Of a stretch of 10,806 nucleotides of DNA, positions 7,222 to 10,806 are shown one piece after another (position 1 is the stretch's first letter; each line of letters begins with the position of its first letter). The notes beneath the pieces were generated by a model. That model ran no database searches. It saw only the letters and a list, made by a program, of their open reading frames with translations, and was not told the origin of the DNA. Origin of the DNA: Chloroflexota bacterium (GTDB taxonomy: Bacteria > Chloroflexota > Anaerolineae > B4-G1); the NCBI GenBank assembly GCA_011046405.1, contig DSAR01000069.1, positions 1 through 10,806 of the forward strand. Direction: 5' to 3'. A program made the position numbers and the translations under genes.

Positions 7222-8390
7222 CCATCGCCTCCCGTCAAGTTACTAGACAAACTCGACAATTCAAACAGCTCATCTCCCAATCGAGACGCCGCGTCGGGTC
7301 GAGCCAACGCAGCTATCCGACGAGACATCTCGAGCAGCGCCGGCCGGTCGCTCAACAATCGGCGCACCGTCGGCAAAAAGGTCTCTGGCAAACGCTCGTC
7401 CGCCAGCCAAATCGCCGCGCCTCGTTCGGCCAACCACTCGGCGTTGACCCGTTGGTAGCGCCAGGCGTGCGGGTAAGGGACCAAGATGGCCGGCAAAGCG
7501 AAAAATGGCAGTTCCCCCAGCGTCATCGCCCCGGCGCGACACAGCGCCAAATCGGCCGAGGCCAGCGCGGGCCCAATCTCGTGCAGGTAAGAAAAAGCCC
7601 GGTAGCGCGCCTGTAACGCCGGCGGCAACCCCTCCCGCCGCTCCGAGACCCACGGCCAATCCAACGCACCGCTCACGTGCACCACCTGCGCCATCCCCAA
7701 CACCGGTTCGAGCACCTCGTCAAGCGCCTGGTTGATGCTGCGCGCGCCCCGGCTCCCGCCCATTACTAAAAGCACCGGTTCGTCCGGCGCCAGACCCAGC
7801 GCCGCCCTGGCTGCCGTCCGATCCAGGTCCTGGAACTCGGCCCGCACCGGGTAGCCCGTGACGAGCACCTTGCGCGGTGCAAAGTGGGCGCCGGCCTCCT
7901 CGACCGTCACCGCCACCCGCGCAGCCAAGCGTGCCACAAACTGCACCGCCAACCCCGGCTCGATGTCGGGCAGGTAGACCAGTATCGGCACCCGCAACAT
8001 CCAGGCGGCCAAGGCCACCGGCACGCTGGCGTACCCACCCGTCACCAGCAGCGCGTCCGGTCGCGTGCGGCGGCCCAGCCGGTAAACGGCCCCAAATCCA
8101 CGCATCAACTTGGCCAGGTTCTGTAGCGCCCGCGTCGGGGCGATTCCGTGCACCCCGCCGGCGGGTATCCCTACGAAACGAACGCCTGCCCGCCGAACCA
8201 GGCCCTCCTCGATGCCGCCGACGCCGCCGATGTACACGATGTCGACGCGCCCTGTTGGCTGTCGTTCTCGCTCAACTTCCAGCGCCTGTGCGACGGCGAG
8301 AGCCGGATACACGTGTCCCCCGGTTCCCCCACCGGCGATCCAGATTCGCGCTCTGATGGCTCGTCCCTCGTTTTTTACGCCGTTTTCCAA
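7218..8390 (-). CDS. murG: Lipid II synthase MurG (GlcNAc transferase)
   Basis: Peripheral membrane GT-B glycosyltransferase that moves GlcNAc from UDP-GlcNAc to lipid I, giving lipid II. From the chosen start it has 390 residues. Visible are GGGTGGHVYPALAVA (20-34), GGYASVPVALAAW (118-130), GGSRGARSIN (211-220) and the UDP-binding CRAGAMTLGELPFFALPAILVP (about 284-305), then YQRVNAEWLAERGAA. The HEQN motif of most MurG proteins is replaced by YLPD in YLPDIEPGL, near residues 139-147. No ATG precedes the domain. TTG at 8390-8388 is preferred because GAGG lies eight bases upstream; GTG at 8411 is the alternative and would add seven residues. Both starts lie inside ftsW, giving an overlap of 119 or 140 bases. 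The stop overlaps the next gene as ATGA. The function is secure; the start is less so. Confidence 0.95.
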   Translation of the reverse strand: MENGVKNEGRAIRARIWIAGGGTGGHVYPALAVAQALEVERERQPTGRVDIVYIGGVGGIEEGLVRRAGVRFVGIPAGGVHGIAPTRALQNLAKLMRGFGAVYRLGRRTRPDALLVTGGYASVPVALAAWMLRVPILVYLPDIEPGLAVQFVARLAARVAVTVEEAGAHFAPRKVLVTGYPVRAEFQDLDRTAARAALGLAPDEPVLLVMGGSRGARSINQALDEVLEPVLGMAQVVHVSGALDWPWVSERREGLPPALQARYRAFSYLHEIGPALASADLALCRAGAMTLGELPFFALPAILVPYPHAWRYQRVNAEWLAERGAAIWLADERLPETFLPTVRRLLSDRPALLEMSRRIAALARPDAASRLGDELFELSSLSSNLTGGDG

Positions 8391-9507
8391 GCGATTTACC
8401 TCGCGACACACTCAACAACAACCCCACCCCGGCCAATGAAACCACCATCGCCGAACCACCGGCGCTGACAAAAGGCAGCGCGACGCCGGTGAAGGGCACC
8501 AATCCCGTCATCACCCCGATGTTAACCAAGGCCTGAAACGAGAGCCAAATCGTGAGCCCGCACGCCATCAAGGCCGAGAAAGCGTTGGGCGCTCCCATCG
8601 CGATCTTGAATCCCCGAAGGGTGAACAGAACGAACAGCCCGATCACCAGCAGGCACCCGAACAGGCCCATCTCCTCGCCCAACACGGCGAAGATCGAATC
8701 GGTATGGGGGGCCGGCAGGTATCCCAGCTTCTGCTGTCCCTGCCCCAGGCCCACGCCGAACACGCCTCCGCTCCCCAGGGCGATCAGTGCATGTTGGGTG
8801 TGGTGCCCCACACGCATCGGATCTTCCCAGACCAGCAGATAATCGTTCAAGCGTTGTTGGGCATGCGGCAACTGATTGATCAACACGAAAAAGGTGAACC
8901 CGCCGACAATCCCACCGATGATCAACTGGAAAATGTCGGCCCCGGCGAAGAAGAACATGGCCAGTGCGGTCAGGACGATCAAGATCGCCGTGCTCACGTC
9001 CGGTTGCATCACGATCAGGCCGGCCAACACGCCGATCAACACGGCGAACGGCGCCAACCCATACGTGACGTCCCGAATCTGCTCGCCCTTGGAAGCCAAC
9101 CAGGCAGCGACGTAAATCACCATCGCCGGCTTGACCAACTCACCCGGTTGAATCGAGCCATTCAAGAACGAGCGGCGGGCGCCAAATCGGTCGTCGCCGA
9201 AGATGAGCACGAGGATCAGGAGCAAAAGCGCGACTCCCATCACCGGCACCGCCAACTCTTCCCAGCGCTCGTAAGGCAGGGCCGCCGCCGCCGCCATCAC
9301 GAGGATCCCCAATCCCACCCACAGGAACTGCCGGGACGCGATGTAGAAACTGTTGCCGTGCTCCTGGTACGACCAGTCAAAGGTGGCGCTGTAGACCATC
9401 ATCAGGCCGATGATGAGCAGACCCGCAACCGCTAAGAGCAGGCCATAATCCAGATCGCCCAACGACCATCCGCCTCTTTTGCTCGCTTTCTTGCGTTTCG
9501 CAGCCAC
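8272..9507 (-). CDS. ftsW: Septal peptidoglycan polymerase FtsW (SEDS family)
   Basis: Polytopic SEDS glycosyltransferase that polymerises lipid II at the division septum together with its partner penicillin-binding protein. The 411 residues begin with a basic tail (MAAKRKKASKRGGW), then helix 1 (YGLLLAVAGLLIIGLMMVYSAT), and continue with about ten hydrophobic helices. SEDS signatures are QRLNDYLLVWEDP, ALIALGSGGVFGVGLGQG, YLPAPHTDSIFAVLGEEMG with the conserved Asp, and the last helix LPFVSAGGSAMVVSLAGVGLLL. The start is GTG at 9507-9505 with AAGGA ten bases upstream. After the last helix the protein carries a 42-residue, strongly basic tail (GKRRKKRG...SGSRRRTGAGS) that is almost entirely encoded in the overlap with murG. 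RodA has the same fold; the position between murD and murG supports FtsW. Confidence 0.95.
   Translation of the reverse strand: MAAKRKKASKRGGWSLGDLDYGLLLAVAGLLIIGLMMVYSATFDWSYQEHGNSFYIASRQFLWVGLGILVMAAAAALPYERWEELAVPVMGVALLLLILVLIFGDDRFGARRSFLNGSIQPGELVKPAMVIYVAAWLASKGEQIRDVTYGLAPFAVLIGVLAGLIVMQPDVSTAILIVLTALAMFFFAGADIFQLIIGGIVGGFTFFVLINQLPHAQQRLNDYLLVWEDPMRVGHHTQHALIALGSGGVFGVGLGQGQQKLGYLPAPHTDSIFAVLGEEMGLFGCLLVIGLFVLFTLRGFKIAMGAPNAFSALMACGLTIWLSFQALVNIGVMTGLVPFTGVALPFVSAGGSAMVVSLAGVGLLLSVSRGKSLGKRRKKRGTSHQSANLDRRWGNRGTRVSGSRRRTGAGS
8399..8402 (-). promoter_or_regulatory. Putative ribosome binding site for the murG TTG start
   Basis: The minus strand reads GCGAGG, then eight bases, then TTG at 8390. 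The competing GTG at 8411 has only a G-rich run about 12 bases upstream. The site lies within the ftsW coding sequence. Confidence 0.5.
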
Positions 9508-9545
9508 CGCGGTAGCGTCCTTGCCTCCGGCCCTTCCAAATCTAC

Positions 9546-9553
9546 AACTGCAT
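9546..9553. repeat. Target-site duplication, left copy
   Basis: AACTGCAT directly borders the left end of the foldback element and is repeated exactly at 9686-9693. The match extends three bases further (TACAACTGCAT), because the element's right end also finishes in TAC. The duplication length is therefore 8 by the symmetric reading and at most 11. Confidence 0.75.
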
Positions 9554-9685
9554 GTAACTGCTCAGCCTACCGTCCGTTTGTAGCGGATGGTCGGGGGTTT
9601 GGGTTGTTTGGCGGGTGCTTCGCACCCGCCAAACAACCCAAACCCCCACTCTCCATCGCAGCAAGGGGCTGGCCTGAGCAGTTAC
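9554..9685. mobile_element. 132-bp foldback (MITE-like) element
   Basis: The element begins with GTAACTGCTCAG (9554-9565) and ends with its exact inverse CTGAGCAGTTAC (9674-9685). Inside is an imperfect zone, then a perfect 26-bp inverted repeat at 9593-9618 and 9622-9647 around a three-base loop. The whole unit is symmetric about position 9620. It is flanked on both sides by AACTGCAT (9546-9553 and 9686-9693), as expected of an 8-bp target duplication. It has no coding capacity, so it would need a transposase supplied in trans. Removing the element with one flank copy leaves murD ending in Met-Gln-Leu-TAG, with a 35-base gap to ftsW, similar to the spacing elsewhere in the cluster. The insertion reading is inference; the repeats are seen directly. 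Confidence 0.8.
9593..9647. repeat. Perfect 26-bp hairpin at the core of the foldback element
   Basis: The arms at 9593-9618 and 9622-9647 are exact inverse copies around a TTC loop. On the minus (transcribed-sense) strand the tip reads GCGAAGC, a heptamer known to form an unusually stable DNA mini-hairpin. The arm has G runs (GGGGG, GGG, GGCGGG). No T run follows on either strand, so it does not look like an intrinsic terminator. Confidence 0.95.
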
Positions 9686-10806
9686 AACTGCATAACCAAT
9701 GCCTTGAAGCGATCGCCTCGCTCGGCGAAGTCACGGAAAGCGTCGAAACTGGTCCCGCCTGGCGACAACAACACCACGTCCCCCGGATGGGCCACCCGGG
9801 CGGCGGCCTGCACCGCCTCCTCCAACGTCTCGACCTGCGTGATCTGCTCCAGCGTCACGTTCTCCTTCTTTTCCTTCCGCCTCCGTTCTTTGACCACCCG
9901 GGCGATCATCGACCCGGCCTCGCCGAAGGCGATCAACTGGCGCACCCGGCGCACCGAGGCTTCCGCGAACGGTTCCCAGGGCAATTTCTTATCCCGGCCC
10001 CCGGCCAGCAACACGATGGGCTCCTCGAACGAGCGCAACGCCGCCAGCGTCCGCTCCGGAGCCGTGGCGATGGAATCGTCGAACCACCCGACCCCGTCCA
10101 ACTCGCGCACCAACTCCAACCGGTGCTCGACCCCCTCAAACGTCGTCACGACCTGGTGCATGACGTCCACCGGCACGCCGGCCACCTTCGCCAGGGCCGA
10201 GGCGGCCAACACGTTCAGCAGGTTGTGAGGGCCGCGCAGCGCCACCTCTGAGACGTAACAAATCCGCTCGTCGACCCCGTCCCAGCGCAACGTCAGGTCG
10301 CCGTTGGTCTTGAAGGCACCCGCCTCCACCTCGGCCCCGCCGCTGAACCAGAGCAACTCGGCCGCCGTCTCGATGGCCAGCGCCCGCGCGTTGGCGTCGT
10401 CGTAACCCAAGACCGCCACGTCGTTTCGCGTCTGGTGGGCCACGATGTTTCGCTTGGCCGCGACGTACGCCTCCATCGTCTTGTGCCGGTCGAGGTGATT
10501 GGGCGTGATGTTGAGCACCGCCGCGACGTGAGGACTGCGCGTCATCAACGCCAGCTGGAAGCTGGAAAGCTCCATCACCACCCAATCGTCCGGCCCGACG
10601 TCGTCCAGGTCCTCGACGAGCGGGTTACCGATGTTTCCCCCGACCCAGACGCGGGCCGGTGAAGAGCCTGCCGCCGCCCCGGATAGGTACCGGCGGCACA
10701 TCTCGCCCACCAGCGTCGTCGTCGTCGTCTTGCCGGCCGATCCGGTGATCCCGATCACGGGGGCCGGACAGCGCTCCAGGAAAATCTGGGCGTCGTTGCT
10801 CAAGGG
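9682..10806 (-). CDS. murD: UDP-MurNAc-L-Ala--D-glutamate ligase (5' end outside window)
   Basis: Cytoplasmic ATP-dependent ligase that adds D-Glu to UDP-MurNAc-L-Ala. The 374 visible residues are open to the window edge and begin with PLSNDAQIFLE, which in MurD lies roughly 90 to 100 residues into the protein, so most of the N-terminal UDP-binding domain is missing. Motifs in order are the P-loop GITGSAGKTTTTTLV, MELSSFQL, NITPNHLDRHKTMEAYVAAK, HNLLNVLAASALAKVAGV, EHRLELV, FDDSIATAPERTLAAL, LLAGGRDKKL and LLSPGGTSFDAFRDFAERGDRF. A short Lys/Arg-rich stretch (KERRRKEKKE) in the C-terminal domain is a surface variation. The gene ends in Met-Gln-Leu-TAA, where the stop is contributed by the adjacent foldback element. 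ftsW follows after 174 bases. The identification is secure. Confidence 0.97.
   Translation of the reverse strand, partial: PLSNDAQIFLERCPAPVIGITGSAGKTTTTTLVGEMCRRYLSGAAAGSSPARVWVGGNIGNPLVEDLDDVGPDDWVVMELSSFQLALMTRSPHVAAVLNITPNHLDRHKTMEAYVAAKRNIVAHQTRNDVAVLGYDDANARALAIETAAELLWFSGGAEVEAGAFKTNGDLTLRWDGVDERICYVSEVALRGPHNLLNVLAASALAKVAGVPVDVMHQVVTTFEGVEHRLELVRELDGVGWFDDSIATAPERTLAALRSFEEPIVLLAGGRDKKLPWEPFAEASVRRVRQLIAFGEAGSMIARVVKERRRKEKKENVTLEQITQVETLEEAVQAAARVAHPGDVVLLSPGGTSFDAFRDFAERGDRFKALVMQL
9686..9693. repeat. Target-site duplication, right copy, inside the murD 3' end
   Basis: AACTGCAT matches 9546-9553 exactly. On the minus strand it encodes the Met-Gln and the first two bases of the final Leu codon of MurD. 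The third base of that codon and the TAA stop come from the element. Confidence 0.75.

Larger units (their letters stand above)
9508..9681. other. murD-ftsW intergenic region
   Basis: At 174 bases this is the longest gap in the cluster. It is nearly filled by the palindromic element described separately (9554-9685). The remaining 46 bases next to ftsW hold its ribosome binding region. No small coding sequence, promoter or T-tract terminator is visible. Confidence 0.8.

Noticed and set aside
8272..9507. RodA (elongation) rather than FtsW
   Set aside because: The fold cannot separate them by eye, but the position between murD and murG in a division cluster favours FtsW. Some uncertainty remains.
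9593..9647. Rho-independent terminator after murD
   Set aside because: The stem is perfect but no T run follows on either strand, the loop lies at the centre of a larger palindrome, and the operon continues with ftsW in the same direction.
9587..10251. Two overlapping plus-strand frames of about 213 to 215 codons opposite murD
   Set aside because: They are antisense shadows of murD and begin inside the foldback hairpin. The products show no recognisable domain.
1..10806. A new multigene system such as a defence, toxin or biosynthetic island
   Set aside because: All ten genes fit a standard dcw cluster. The only gene without a clear function is the CvpA-like protein, and no foreign gene block is present.

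Overview
The window is one end of a division and cell wall (dcw) gene cluster. Every supported gene is on the minus strand, so transcription runs from position 10806 towards 1. In transcription order the genes are murD (5' end cut off by the window), ftsW, murG, a small CvpA-like membrane protein gene, murC, murB, ddl, ftsQ, ftsA and ftsZ (3' end cut off). There is no plus-strand gene, RNA gene, CRISPR array, transposase or prophage gene, and no gene-free stretch longer than about 175 bases.

The genes are GC-rich and tightly packed. There are 4-base start/stop overlaps at murG/CvpA-like, murC/murB and murB/ddl, one long overlap of 119 to 140 bases at ftsW/murG, and short gaps elsewhere. GTG or TTG starts are common. 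The gene order and several protein signatures (MurG with an LPDIEPG motif instead of HEQN, MurD with DDSIAT, MurC with HDHPDCYPT) suggest a Chloroflexota bacterium, perhaps Anaerolineae or a relative. That assignment is a tentative inference from memory of these families.

The genes work together as follows. MurC, MurD and Ddl, with MurB, make cytoplasmic UDP-MurNAc-peptide precursors. MurG adds GlcNAc to lipid I to form lipid II. FtsW polymerises lipid II at the septum. FtsQ, FtsA and FtsZ build, tether and organise the division ring. The role of the CvpA-like protein is not known from the sequence.

The coding content is conventional, and I do not see a new multigene system. The main surprises are non-coding or local. 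(1) A 132-bp palindromic foldback element at the murD/ftsW junction (9554-9685) has 12-bp terminal inverted repeats and an apparent 8-bp target duplication, and it now supplies the murD stop codon. (2) A low-complexity insertion in murB contains an 18-bp tandem repeat (4823-4872) encoding TQFVNC units. (3) A basic FtsW tail is encoded entirely in the sequence that overlaps murG.
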